Shown here: positions 24,125 through 34,804 of the stretch, piece after piece
How positions within the stretch are numbered: position 1 is the first letter of the stretch
How the letters are laid out: each line of letters opens with the position of its first letter
Assembly (NCBI RefSeq): GCF_902635505.1
Contig: NC_045432.1
Coordinates: 72,361,823-72,425,822, forward strand
From: Sarcophilus harrisii
Lineage: Eukaryota; Chordata; Mammalia; Dasyuromorphia; Dasyuridae
Length of the DNA: 64,000 nucleotides
Reading direction: 5' to 3'
Translations under genes and position numbers: made by a program
Notes under the pieces: generated by a model
What the model was told of the DNA's origin: nothing
The model's database searches: none
Seen by the model: only the letters and a program-made list of their open reading frames with translations

Positions 24125-24430
24125 TCTCTTTTTTTATTTGTACTTTCATTTCTAAATTCTCTCCCTCTCTTCAACTCCTCCACTCTCCATTGAGAAGGCA
24201 AGAAATACAATACCCATTATACTCACGAAACCAGCGAAAACATTTTCAGATTGGCCATGTTGTGAAAAAATGCAAGAAAAATAGTGAGAAAATAATATGC
24301 TTCCATCTGCACTCAGGGTTCATCAGTTCTCTCTCTGGAGGTGGGACAGCTTTTTTCATCATGAATTCTTTGGAATTGTTGTGGATCTCAATGATCTCCT
24401 TTCTTTTCATTTTTAATAGCTTTTCATTTT
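24125..24430 (-). mobile_element. Older L1 3' UTR fragment
   Basis: Similar to the older-type fragment near 5.5 kb: CTCTCCATTGAGAAGGCAAG and GGAATTGTTGTGGATCTCAA. It lies within the interrupted L2. Confidence 0.65.
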
Positions 24431-24434
24431 ACCA

Positions 24435-24990
24435 AATACCAAGATAGTTTTCAACATTCACCTTTGCAAAACCTTGTGTTCCAATTTCTTTCCCTCCCTC
24501 CGCCCCCTCCCATAGACAGCCAGCAATACAATATAGGTTCAACATGAGCAATTCTTCTAAATGCATTTCCATATTCGTCATGCTGCACAAGAAAAATCAG
24601 ATCAAAAGGTGAAAGGAAAAAAGTGAGGAAAAAACCAAGCAAACAACAACAACAAAATAAGATAAAAATACCAAACTTTGATCCATATGCAGTCTCCATA
24701 GTTCTCTCTCTGGATGAGGATGGCTCTCTCCATCACAAGTCTATTGGAAGTGGGGCAGCTACATGGCATAGTGGATACAGCACCAGCCCTAAAAACAAGG
24801 GGACCTAAATTCAAATCCCAGCCTCAGATATTTAATGCTCTCTAGCTGTGTGACCTTGGGCAAGTCACTTAACCCCACTTGCCACACCAAAAAGAAATTA
24901 ATTTTTTAAATTAATATCTTCAAATATATAAAGATAGCCTTTGTATATACCACAAGTCTATCGGAATTGCCTTGAATCATCTCTTAATGG
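24435..24990 (-). mobile_element. L1 3' end, minus strand, interrupted by a SINE
   Basis: TTTTCAACATTCACCTTTGC and CAAAACCTTGTGTTCCAATT are the reverse of the L1 3' UTR. L1 sequence stops at 24749 and resumes at 24951 with the duplicated target followed by TTGCCTTGAATCATCTC. Confidence 0.85.
24750..24950 (+). mobile_element. SINE with an extra AT-rich 3' extension
   Basis: SINE body GTGGGGCAGCTACATGGCAT through CACTTAACCCCACTTGCC, A-rich tail to about 24893, then 57 bp of AT-rich non-SINE sequence before the second target copy. The TSD is CACAAGTCTATTGGAA (24734-24749) against CACAAGTCTATCGGAA (24951-24966), 15 of 16 identical. Confidence 0.8.
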
Positions 24991-25514
24991 CCAAATTCGA
25001 TGACCTTTTCTCAGTCTTTAGCCTTTAAGACCTCTCTGGGACTTTTGACACTGTGGTTCATCTTCTGATGGATCCGCTCTTCTCTCTAGGTTTTCATGAC
25101 ACCAATCTCCCCTGCTTCTTTCACCTGTCTGATCATGCCTCAGTTTCCTTTGCTAGCTCTTCATCCAGATCATTCCTACTATCCCACTCCCCACTACTTT
25201 TTTTCCAGAGCTCCCATCCTCTCAGCCAAAGCTCAGTCCTGGGTCTTTTCCTCTTCTTTCTAGTGTAAAGATAGTCTCGCCCTGGGTGTGAAACTGAAAT
25301 AGGAAAGGGGCTGTATAAGGATACCTAAATTGATTTCGACACTATATATTACCATTACCTATGTTCTATTGTATTTTTCTTTTGCTAAATATTTTTACTT
25401 TGTAATCTGGTTTCACCTCAGAGCTTTTGGTTCTAGACTATCTCAATTGGTGGTGATCTAATCAGCTCCATTACAATGTCTATGCAGATGACTTCTAGAT
25501 CTACAAATCCAGCT

Positions 25515-26511
25515 CTAATCTCTGTCCTGGAGCAAGTGCAGTAGATAAGAGGAGTCAGGAAGACCTGAGTTAAAATCTCACCTCAGATTCTTACTAGCTG
25601 TGTGACTCCCCGCAAGTCATTTTGAAGGGGTGGTCCCTTTAAGAAACTGTATATCCTATTGATCTGTGATCCCTTTCAGATTCCCAGCCCCTCCTGGCAG
25701 AGGCCTATTCTCCCCAGACAAGTTGTCTTTCCATTCAAATTACAAATCAAAATTCAAATTACAAATCCTGGTCAAAAAGCATCCCTTTGAATTCCACTAG
25801 GAGATCCGGGCTGTCCCACCCCCCACTGGGTCTGAGCCAACTTGAGCTGTTCCAGCCCCCACTCTGACTTGCTTGGGCTGCCCCAGCCCCCACTGGTTCT
25901 GATCTGCTCGGACTGTCCTAGCTCCGACTAAGACACTCAATATAAAAGAGCCAAACTAAAATCCTCTCTTTGCAGAGGTTCCAAACATGCCAGCTCTGCT
26001 ATGCTTGCCATGCTAAGGAGCCTCTGTCTATTGGAATATTTTTTTCCAGTGCCATCCTCTCTTTACCCTCACCCATTTCCCTAACCAGACTATGCATCTG
26101 ACAGGATTTCTAACTTTTCCTATCATAAACCTCTTTTATCAATCTAGGTTTTCAGGTCTGTAAATGACTAACCCTAACCTCTCAGCCACCAGAAGGGAGT
26201 CCCCAAAACTCCCTATCCTTGCACCGAATCCCAAGGGTTTGCAGGGGAGCCAGACCTCTTCATTTGGTTCCCTGAACCTCAAACCTGCCACTAGACCTTA
26301 TCATTTAACTCTCTGGCCACCAGAAACCCTAATCTCATTCTGGTTCCCTAATCTAGACCATATCAATTTCATCCTGTTTGCCTCAGTGTCCTCTTTTGTA
26401 AAAATGAGCTGGAGAAGGTAATGGCAAACCACTCCAGTTATCATTGCCAAGAAAACCCCAAATGGGATCTTGAAGAGTCAGACATGACTGAAAACCACGT
26501 GAACAACACTC
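25515..26511 (+). mobile_element. SINE with RTE-like tail, split by an LTR
   Basis: The 5' part (25515-25622) ends in GTGTGACTCCCCGCAAGTCA. The 3' part (26366-26511) resumes TGTTTGCCTCAGTGTCCTC, then ATGAGCTGGAGAAGGTAATG, and ends GAGTCAGACATGACTGAAAA, the RTE/BovB-like tail of Mar1-type SINEs. The gap is a solo LTR. Confidence 0.85.
25623..26365 (+). mobile_element. Solo ERV LTR fossil inside a SINE
   Basis: A 743-bp block with TG...CA ends, flanked by the 4-bp direct repeat ATTT at 25619-25622 and 26366-26369. A TATA-like CAATATAAAAGAGCC lies near 25938. Strand is set by that box. Four-base duplications are usual for class I (gamma-type) ERVs. No internal viral genes are present, so it is a recombined solo LTR, younger than the SINE it splits. 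Confidence 0.75.
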
Positions 26512-26595
26512 TCTCCCTTAGTTATTATACTCCCATTTCACCAAGTGCCCCTTGGACATCTTGAACTGGGTGTCTTGTAGACTTCTCAAATTCAG

Positions 26596-27106
26596 CATAA
26601 ATATAGGATTTATTCATTTATTATAATTATCCCTCTCTGTAATATATAATAAATATAAATTTATTTATTTATTTATATTTTATATATTCAATGTATTGGT
26701 TCTTAGTCATCTCCCAGAGTTCTTTCTCTGGGCGTAGCTGGTTCAGTTCGTTACTGCTCCATTGGAAATGATTTGGTTGATCTCCTTGCTGAGGATGGCC
26801 AGGTCCATCAGAACTGCTGACCTGAGTTTTGAAGGGTGTCAGGAAGACTAGGAGGCAGAGGTGAGGAGGCAAGACATATGAGGCCTTAGGATAGTTTGTG
26901 CAAGGATGCTATGGTATTAAGAGATGAAGTGGCTTATTTGAGAAAATGTAATTGTAAATATAATTTATATCATATTTATAATATTATTATAATACTATTA
27001 TTAATAATTAATAAACAATAAAATTATAATATAATTATTATAATATATTTATTATAAATATAAAATATATAATAAATTTCATTTATTATAAATATAGGAT
27101 TTATTC
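26596..27106. repeat. AT-rich insertion in the L2, flanked by a direct repeat
   Basis: AAATATAGGATTTATTCATT occurs at about 26600-26619 and again near 27087-27106 at the two L2 break ends. Between them are runs of ATTTATTATAAATATA-type sequence surrounding the 265-bp inverted copy at 26686-26950. Confidence 0.7.
26686..26950 (-). repeat. 265-bp inverted copy of 29879-30143
   Basis: Reverse complement of 29879-30143 without gaps. I count about four differences, all in the L1 part. The copy includes both L2 sequence and the L2/L1 junction at 30014/30015, so it was copied after that L1 inserted. The spacer to the source is about 2.9 kb. Confidence 0.9.
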
Positions 27107-27290
27107 ATTATCTTTGCTCTGAAAACTTTTTCTCTTCTGAATTTCCCTGTTGCTGCCAAGGGCATCGCCCCATCCTTCCAGGTACCCGGGCTCACAATCT
27201 AGGTGACATCCTGGACTCCGCACTCTCTCTCACATCCTATATCCAATCTATTGAGAAGGTCTATGTTAATACAGTACAGCTGTTGTTAGG

Positions 27291-27719
27291 AACATGAACT
27301 AACTCTTATCTATCAGAGTCCATCCTGGCAACTTTATCACATACTCAGAGGGAGGCCAAACTCCCGAGACAGTTTGATCTCAGAATGACTAAGGCTTGCT
27401 CCACTCAAAAGATCTTGCAGATAAGGGATCCTTCCTCCCCCAAGCAGGCACGCTGGAGACACTCTCACCTTACAAAATAACCTTTGTGACCAAAAGCCCC
27501 TTCATTATCTTGGATTAGCATATCCCACTTCCTGGTATCCCATCATGCAGTTGCAAACAGACATAATGTGCACCTTTACATTTAGCCTGCTGCTAAATCA
27601 TTTTGACCAGGGCATTTTGTCCTTTTTATGATAATAAAGGGTTGGTTCTTTGTGACTCCGATAATACCTTTGTGAGTTTCTCACATTCCAAACTACTCTT
27701 CAAGAACCTAGTGCTTCAT
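27291..27719 (+). mobile_element. ERV LTR fossil (first of two adjacent)
   Basis: Starts near TGTTAGGAACATGAAC and ends in AAGAACCTAGTGCTTCA. It has an AATAAA-type signal near 27632. Its last 60 bp (GATAATACCTTTGTGAGTTT onward) resemble the end of the next LTR. No internal region is present. It lies in the L2 and is old and diverged. Confidence 0.6.
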
Positions 27720-27991
27720 GAGATGGAGTGGGTCAGACCCTGGACCTAAGTTTCAGGAAATCACAAGTGATCCCTATTCCTAGATGGCTGTAGGGCAGAA
27801 AAGATCAGACTCTAGGTCAAAATTTCAGGAAGTCATGTGATCCCTATTCCCAGAGGCCTGTAAGGCAGAAAAAGTCAGACCCTAGGGCTAAGCTTCAGGA
27901 AGTCACGTGACCCACAGGAAGTAGACAGCATTGCTGACCATTGGTCAAGGGTTACTTTCTTTTCAGTCCATCCAATGAACCCAAGTCTTTT

Positions 27992-28954
27992 TTTTTTTTA
28001 ATAGTTTTTATTTCAGGAAATTTTGGGAATTTTGCATGACATTTTATCCTTTTTTCATTTTTTAACCCCAAGAAGGATGCCTAGTAGATGAAATATTAAA
28101 ATATTTGATAAAAAGAATGATGGATTTTGTTGACAAAAGAATGGATTTTGAATATTGTTTTATTTGGGTAGAGGTGGCCATAAATAAGGGATTGGGAATT
28201 CATTGTTGGTTTTTAGTCATCACCCAGAGTTCTTTCTGGGCGTAGCTGGTTCAGTTCATTTCTCCGTTGAAATGATTTGGTTGATCTCCTTGCTGAGGAT
28301 GGCAGTCCATCAGAACTGGTCATCATATAATGTTGTTGAACTCGGGAGATGACTAAAACCATTACATTGAATTCTAACCATATTTATGCCCTGTATTTTT
28401 GCTTTCCTTCACAAGCTAATTGTACAATTTTCAGAGTCTGATTCTTTTTGTACAGCAAAATAATGTTTTGGTCATGTAGACTTATTGTGTATCTAATTTA
28501 TATTTTAATATATTTAACATCTACTGGTCATCCTGCCATCTGGGGGAGGGGGTGGGGGGTAAGAGGTGAAAAATTGGAACAAGAGGTTTGGCAGTTGTTA
28601 ACGCTGTAAAGTTACCCATGCATATAACCTGTAAATAAAAGGCTATTTAAAAAAAAGTACTGTTGTTGAAGTATATAATGGTCTCCTGGCCCTGCTCATT
28701 TCACTCAGCATCAGTTCGTGTCAGTCTCCCCAGGCCTTTCTGAAATCATCCTGTTGGTCATTTCTTACAGAACAATAATATTCCATAATATTCATATACC
28801 ACAATTTATTCAGCCATTCTCCAACTGATGGGCACCCACTCAGTTTCCAGTTTCTAGCCACTATGAAAAGGGCTGCCACAAACATTGGTGCACATACAGG
28901 TCCCTTTCCCTTCTTTATAATCTCTTTGGGATATAAGCCCAGTAGTAACACTGC
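27992..28954 (-). mobile_element. L1, minus strand, inside the LTR; itself interrupted
   Basis: The tail is the T run near 27988-27999. The ORF2 C-terminus appears at the right (EYYCSVRNDQQDDFRKAWGD and LLGLYPKEIIKKGKGPVC). The TSD TGAACCCAAGTCTTTT is at 27976-27991 and 28955-28970. It is interrupted by another L1 at 28341-28660. Confidence 0.92.
28341..28660 (+). mobile_element. L1 3' UTR inserted into the minus L1
   Basis: It runs GGGAGATGACTAAAACCATT through the G-rich block (GGGGGAGGGGGTGGGGGG) to AATAAAAGGCTATTTAAAAA. The 10-bp duplication TGTTGTTGAA is at 28331-28340 and 28661-28670. The interrupted L1 continues on both sides. Confidence 0.92.
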
Positions 28955-29511
28955 TGAACCCAAGTCTTTTGCTATTTAACTAATTCACTCTTTCCAGCCC
29001 ACCAGGCCAGACATAATGCTGGGAAATGAGAACTGAGAAGCTATGTGTCTGTTCAGGTCTGCTTGGACCTTTCCTTGCAAGGACCGAATAAATGCTTCCT
29101 GTTGTATCTGAAGATGCCTCTGAGTAGTCACTCTGGGCAAGGGGGTCTAGCACCACCCCCCACATGGCTACGATAACACCTTTGTGAGTTTTTCACATTT
29201 CAGATTCCTCTCCTAGAACCTGGTGCTTCATCCTTTCTACTTTCACAACTTTCAGAACAACCCTTCTCTCTGACACAACCAGGAGCCTAATTCAGGTCCT
29301 TATCATCTCTCATCCAGGCTAATGAAATGGATTTCTAATCAGTTTCCTGGTCTCAGATTTCTCCCCACCTCAGTACTTTCTCCACTCAGCTATCAAGATA
29401 TTTCTTCAAAAGTGTAGATATGGCCATATTACATATCCCACCCTATTCAATGAGTTTCAGTGACTCACTGTTATCTCCTGTCCTTGGTTTGGAATTGAAA
29501 AGCCTTCATAA

Positions 29512-29784
29512 AAACTTAGCTCCTCTGAATGACAATCCAAAGGACTCATGATGAAAAATGTCAGCCGCCTCCAGAGAGGGAACCGAAGGACTATGAATTC
29601 GTGCAGATTGAAGAGGATTTTTATTTCTTTCTTTCTTTTTCTTGCTGGGTAATGTGAAAATGCTTTCCATGACTTCATATGTATAATTGGTATAATACTT
29701 CTTGCCTTCTGGATGGGTTGGGGAGAGATTGGTAGGAGAGAGACAATTTGGAACTGAAAATCTAAAAACTATTAAAAAATAAGT
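29512..29784 (+). mobile_element. L1 3'-end fragment in the L2
   Basis: It starts near CTTAGCTCCTCTGAATGACA, has the 3' UTR block GGAACTGAAAATCTAAAAAC, and lies between AAAAGCCTTCATAA (29498-29511) and AAAAGTCTTCCTAA (29785-29798), a target duplication with two mismatches. L2 resumes after it. Confidence 0.75.
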
Positions 29785-30014
29785 AAAAGTCTTCCTAACC
29801 AGCCCCTTCCTACCTTTTCAGTCTTATAATGTCTTATTTATTCTTCTCCACGTACCATATGACCTAGTGCCATGGGACTACATTTTCTCAAATAAGCCAC
29901 TTCATCTCTTAATACCATAGCATCCTTGCACAAACTATCCTAAGGCCTCATATGTCTTGCCTCCTCACCTCTGCCTCCTAGTCTTCCTGACACCCTTCAA
30001 AACTCAGGTCAGCA

Positions 30015-30440
30015 GTTCTGATGGACCTGGCCATCCTCAGCAAGGAGATCAACCAAATCATTTCCAATGGAGCAGGAATGAACTGAACCAGCTACGCCCA
30101 GAGAAAGAACTCTGGAAGATGACTAAGAACCATTACATTGAATTCCCAATCCCTATATTTATGCCCACCTGCATTTTTGATTTCCTTCACAAGCTAATTG
30201 TACAATATTTCAGAATCTGATTCTTTTTGTACAGCAAAATAACGGTTTGGTCATGTAGACTTATTGTGTAGCTAATTTATATTTTAATATATTTAACATC
30301 TACTGGTCATCCTGCCATCTGGGGGAGGGGGTGGGGGGTAAGAGGTGAAAAATTGGAACAAGAGGTTTAGCAATTGTTAATGCTGTAAAGTTACCCATGC
30401 ATATATCCTGTTAATAAAAGGCTATTAAATAAAAAAAAAG
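30015..30440 (+). mobile_element. L1 3' end in the L2
   Basis: It starts GCAGTTCTGATGGACCTGGC after L2 sequence ending AACTCAGGTCA and runs to AATAAAAGGCTATTAAATAA. Its first 129 bp are part of the inverted repeat copied to 26686-26950. Confidence 0.9.
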
Positions 30441-30511
30441 AAATCCTGGCATTTATTTCCTATAGGAGCCTAGGCAAGTATCTTTCTGTCTCTGGATCTT
30501 ACTTCATCTGA

Positions 30512-30577
<66 letters not shown>

Positions 30578-30600
30578 TTTGTGTGTGTGTGCGTGCGTAA
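30512..30600. repeat. (GA)n and (GT)n microsatellite
   Basis: About 60 bp of GA repeat, then GTGTGTGTGTGCGTGCG. A simple sequence; the minus-strand Ser/Leu-rich frame across it is an artefact. Confidence 0.9.
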
Positions 30601-30985
30601 ATAATTGCTAAGGTCCCTTCTAGGTCAAAATATATGATATATTCCAAGGCAGAGAGAGGCTGCACATTGGATACTTCATCAACATTTACTGAGTGACTGA
30701 CAAACAAAATGATAGATTCTTGAAATATGGAAATAGTTTTGGCGAATCGTTGCAGGCGCTGGAGAAACACTAAGGTGGGATTAACGCTGCCCTAAAAGTG
30801 CTTCCATCCCACACAGGTCTGATGGGATGGAATGGGATGGTACCACACAGACACAGTTCTGCCACTAATGGAGGAGGGGGAACACAGAGTCGGTAGAGAC
30901 AAAGAACTCCTCACTGGGGAGGGACCTGGCCTATCGGTGAGGTGTCCACCACAGCCTCTAGGCCATCTCCAAACTTTCCATTTAC

Positions 30986-31059
30986 CCCAATGATTTCCCT
31001 TATCTGATTTCTCAGGAAAGCATAGACAAACAGGAAAACATTTAGGCCCAGCCAAACAG
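30986..31059 (-). pseudogene. NOX1: NOX1 pseudogene exon 2 (internally deleted)
   Basis: Acceptor TTCTCCAAG precedes AVWLGLNVFLFVYAFLRN, matching human VVWLGLNVFLFVDAFLKY (first membrane helix). The end reads IREIIG before a GTAAAT donor. The stretch equivalent to KADKYYYTRK is missing: 74 nt against about 96, a frame-shifting loss. Confidence 0.9.
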
Positions 31060-32324
31060 CTTGGAGAAGGCAGAAAGAACAAAGAAACAAAGCACAGACT
31101 GCTGGAAATGAAATGGGAAGCCAGGGCTAAAAAGGAGAAGAAAGATTATATCCACTCCAGTGCTTTATATGTGCCTGCCTTCATTCACAAAGAGTAAAAA
31201 TGTGCCAGCAGCTCATTTGCTGAGGTCTTTAGGGAAAGGCTTGGAGAGAGGCAGCCTTGGGTGCAAATCCTGTCTTTGCCACCCTTCCCTTCTATGTAAG
31301 CTTGGACAAGTCTCAATATTCCCCAGATTCAGTTACCTTATCTGTAAAAATGGAGATAATATGCTCCCAAGACCAAGCTCCTAGGATTACTGTGGAGCTC
31401 AGAAAGCGTGACACGGAGTCCCGAAACAAAAGATGTCGAGATGTTTAAAAGGGGGGCTTTGAGCAATCTTGAAAAAAATCTGCAGTTTAGCATGATACAT
31501 GAACTCTTTGTGATCTGGAATAAATAGTCGAATTTCTAGAGACAAAGACTTCTCCACTTGAAGACTAAAGTATTGCTGATGGAGCCGCCCACTACATTTT
31601 GATGCACATTCTCCTCTGCCTTGCTTGGATATGTATTTTTTTTTTAAACAAGCTCGTCATTGCTCTGGACTTTGTACTGGGGGATTTATTGTCTCTGGCT
31701 GCAGTGGGCTCCCAGGGCTTCCTGATCTGCTCCTACTTGCAAAGGCAGCTAGGTATTACCTGGTTCGCTGGGGACCACTGGGTCTGCAACTTACTGGTAT
31801 AGTTGTAGGTCTGGAGTTCCGTAAGCCCTGTCTTGCTTGCCTCACCCCCTAGCTTATTCCCTGGGTTTGGGGCAGTGCCCGGGACTGCTGGCTCAAATCT
31901 CTGGGCAATATAAGAATAATCCCAGAAGTCTTCAGCCTAGGAACATCTAAGAGTTTGTCCAGAAGACCCAGACAGCTAGCCAGTTATAATACTAACTCTA
32001 GCTTCAGAAAGACCTGACTTCAAATGAAATCTCAAGAACCTCCTAACAGCCTTGTGGCCTTTGGCAAGATATCTAACTTCTGTTTGTCTCAGTTTCCTCA
32101 TCTGGAAAATGGGAGTAATAACACTGCTAATCTGGTTGGATGGTTGTGTGGATCAAAGGAGAGGAGATGGAAGGGGACTGCTAGTGGTGGCCTCTCCCCT
32201 CTAAAAAAAAGGGCACCAATTAGACCTTTTAAAAAATACACAGATAAGTCAGTTAGTTGTCGCAATGATAAACGGTCTTATTCTTTTCAAGTTGTCTTGG
32301 CAATGATGTAATTATATAAATTGC
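31060..32324. other. NOX1 pseudogene intron 1, left part
   Basis: No exon seen. A MIR-like piece lies near 32000-32160 (GTTTGTCTCAGTTTCCTCAT, GGAAAATGGGAGTAATAACA). The 31600-31930 stretch is GC-richer but has no frame I recognise. Confidence 0.4.
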
Positions 32325-32510
32325 TCTCCCTGCTCTGCACCTCCTGACAGAGAGGTGAAGGACTGAAGCTACAGAACGAGCCACATACGTGGGGGGATTT
32401 GTTTTGCTTGACTATGCAGATTTGTTACAAGGATTAAGTTATTCTCTTTCTTTTTTTTCAGGGAAGGCCTGGGAAGGAAAAATCAATTTTTATGAGTCAA
32501 AACCTGAAAA
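32325..32510 (+). mobile_element. Old L1 3' UTR fragment
   Basis: CACCTCCTGACAGAGAGGTG and GGATTTGTTTTGCTTGACTA are an older L1 3' UTR type, also seen near 51.7 kb. Confidence 0.6.
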
Positions 32511-32782
32511 ATTCAACCTTAAAAATATGCACAAAAGAGATCAGAAGGAAGTTCAGACAGACAAAGGGAGGGACAGCTTTGAAAGCGCTATGTTCAATTT
32601 ACCACATACTTAGATAAAACACCAAGCTATAAATAAAATAAAATAAAATAAAAATAAAACCCATTTTCATAGACGCTGCTTTTTTTCCCCATCTTTCTTT
32701 GCATATGGAAATATGTTTGTGGATATTTGTCAACGTCCTTATGATAAAAAAAAAAGTGCCATTCTATTATCAGTATTATTAT

Positions 32783-33000
32783 TAGATAGCTGGGTGCCAC
32801 AGTGGATAGAACTGGGGTCTGGAAGCCCTAAATTAAAATCTGGTCTCAGACACTTCCTAGATGGGTGACCCAGGGCAAATCACTTAACCCTATTTGCTTC
32901 AGTTTTCTCATCTGTAAAATGAGCTGGAGAAGGAAAGGGCAAACCCCTCCAGTGTCTTTGACAAGAAAAAGAGCCAGACACAAGTGAAAGGAATGAACAA
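32783..33000 (+). mobile_element. Mar1-type SINE with RTE-like tail
   Basis: TAGCTGGGTGCCACAGTGG head, ATGAGCTGGAGAAGGAAAGG body and a GAGCCAGACACAAGTGAA tail. Diverged. Confidence 0.8.
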
Positions 33001-33789
33001 ATTATTATTATTACCCAAAGAAAAGGCAAGGTTCCCTCAGCCTCAGCTTATAAGATGATGTGGGGGTCAGAGAGCTAATGTTAGACCTTCCAAGGTTTAC
33101 TGGCTATGGCCTAGTTTTCCAACTCTATTCCAGATTAGGAGACGTGAGTCTTGAGCAGCAGTGGAAACTAGACCAGGGTGATCATCAATACCAGACCTAC
33201 CTTCTGGTAGAGATTTTTATGACAAAAGCTAGGTTGGTATCCTGGATGGAGAGTTAATCTCAGAAAGATCCAGGAAGCCCCGGGTTCAAGGCTTGCCAAT
33301 AAAATCTTGGTTGTATGTCTGTGGACAAGGAAACCTCTTAATCTCTTAGTACTCCAAGCCATTTTCCAAGACTCTAAATTATATAGAGAATATTTATATA
33401 GAGAGAATAGCTGTGTATTTGGAAAGAGAGTTTCCTCATCTGGGAGGTTCCTAAGCCAATGAAATCACAGGTTTTCAATCCCTCTCCCTATCTTTTTTCT
33501 TTTTAGGAATTTACCCTACACCACAATGTAAGCCAGGCACTCAAGAAGAGTGGACTTGGTAGACGTCCCCAAGTAAATCAGTCCCGTGCTCCAGGACTCT
33601 GTCTCTAGTCAAGAAGGAAGAAAGGAAGAGAGGGAGACTGAAGAGTCACCCTTGACTTTCACAGAGATGAAAGAGATGAGACTGCCAAAGGAGTCCAATT
33701 TTTGCCCGAAGGATATGGCTGCACATTGACAGGGATTGGATTGATTTGAATAAAAACTATGCCGTGGAAGAACAGTAAACTAAGAAGAG

Positions 33790-33980
33790 GCAGAAAATGT
33801 CAGAGCTGGAGTGACCCTCAGTCTAATCACCTCATTTCACAGATGGCAAGAATGAGGGGATAAATGAGGGGTAACAAAGGGGAAGTGATTGATCTAAGAT
33901 CACATGGGCAACTAGTGCGGGAATTGGAACAGGGCTCATGACTCCTAGATCAGGGCTTTCTTTAGCCTGAAAAAAGAAAT
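33790..33980 (+). mobile_element. MIR-like SINE
   Basis: CACCTCATTTCACAGATGGC and GATCTAAGATCACATGGGCA are MIR core motifs. Confidence 0.6.
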
Positions 33981-34087
33981 ACTTTTTGATTGATGCCTTT
34001 TGTTTTCACATCACTGGCATTTCGGGAATTCTTTCCCCTCCCCTCCCTTCTTCTCCCCCCCTGAGAATCAAACCCTCCCTTTTAACA

Positions 34088-34140
34088 AAAAAAAAAAAAA
34101 CAAAAAAAACAAAAAAAACAAAACAAAACAAAAAAACTGA
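34088..34140 (+). repeat. A-rich simple repeat
   Basis: An A run broken by single C residues (AAAACAAAACAAAAAAAC pattern). No element body is recognised upstream. Confidence 0.85.
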
Positions 34141-34804
34141 AAACACTCAAGTGAGAGCACAGTGAGCTCATCTGAGCATGTGGGCCAGATTGCGCTCTAG
34201 GAGCCCCTCCTGGCTAAGGCTGAGAGGAAGAAGGCATATTTCATTGTCTGGTCTCCGGCACCATTACTGTGCTTTCAATTACTCAGAGTTTGGCTTGCTG
34301 GCAGCGAGTTTTTTCCCTGAAATTGCAATGGGCTGCCTTTGGTTCTGCTCATTTCATCTGCAGCAATTCATCTAGCTCTATTAAGGGCCCTTTCCATGCT
34401 AGGCACACCTAGGGACAAAGGCCAGAAGTCTAAATTCAGAGAACTCCAATAAAAAGAGAATCACAGTGTTCATGCAGGCAAGGACAGCACATAGAATGTT
34501 CCCCAAATCCTCAGCTTTTCAATAAAGAGTCCCCTCCCTGCAGAAGCAGTCCTGTGGGACACTGAGGAAAAGTGAGAAGCCAGGCAGGCTCCATAAGGAG
34601 CACTGAAGTTGAAGGAAAAGCCCTTAGAAATCTGGGAAAGGAGACAGCAAGTTTTGGTGGCTAAGAAATGGGGATGAGAAGAAGGAATGAGAAGTGGAGC
34701 GCTGCTCTGGGAGCTCTCCTTTCTGTCCTATCATTGACCGCCTATGTGACTTTAGATTAGCTGCTTGCTTTATTCCACAGGTTCCCCATCCCCTGACGAT
34801 ACTG

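Larger units (their letters stand above)
27720..29232 (+). mobile_element. ERV LTR fossil carrying a nested L1
   Basis: About 530 bp of LTR, once the L1 at 27992-28954 and one copy of its target are removed. It starts TGAGATGGAGTGGGTCAG. The U3 has two and a half tandem units of about 70 bp (about 27732-27920, each with TTTCAGGAA and TGATCCCTATTCC). An AATAAA lies in GACCGAATAAATGCTTCC, and the end is AGAACCTGGTGCTTCA. No viral genes. The boundary with the previous LTR is not certain. Confidence 0.6.
21640..30014 (+). mobile_element. Old L2-type LINE, dispersed by many later insertions
   Basis: Pieces of one LINE reverse-transcriptase region occur in order at about 21640-22225, 23650-24120, 24990-25265, 25430-25514, 26512-26600, 27090-27290, 29233-29511 and 29785-30014. 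The RT hallmark GACCTCTCTGGGACTTTTGA, which reads DLSGTFDTV, is followed by a GSVLGLFLF-like counterpart near 25230 and by the CATCCTGGACTCCGCACTCT block near 27208. Everything between is later insertion. The element lies in intron 2 of the NOX1 pseudogene. Family assignment is from recalled similarity to mammalian L2. Confidence 0.75.

Noticed and set aside
30504-30770. Minus-strand Ser/Leu repeat protein
   Set aside because: Pure (GA)n microsatellite read as codons.
31600-31930. GC-richer block as an exon or LTR
   Set aside because: No frame with recognisable similarity, no clear splice sites, no TG...CA ends with a duplication.
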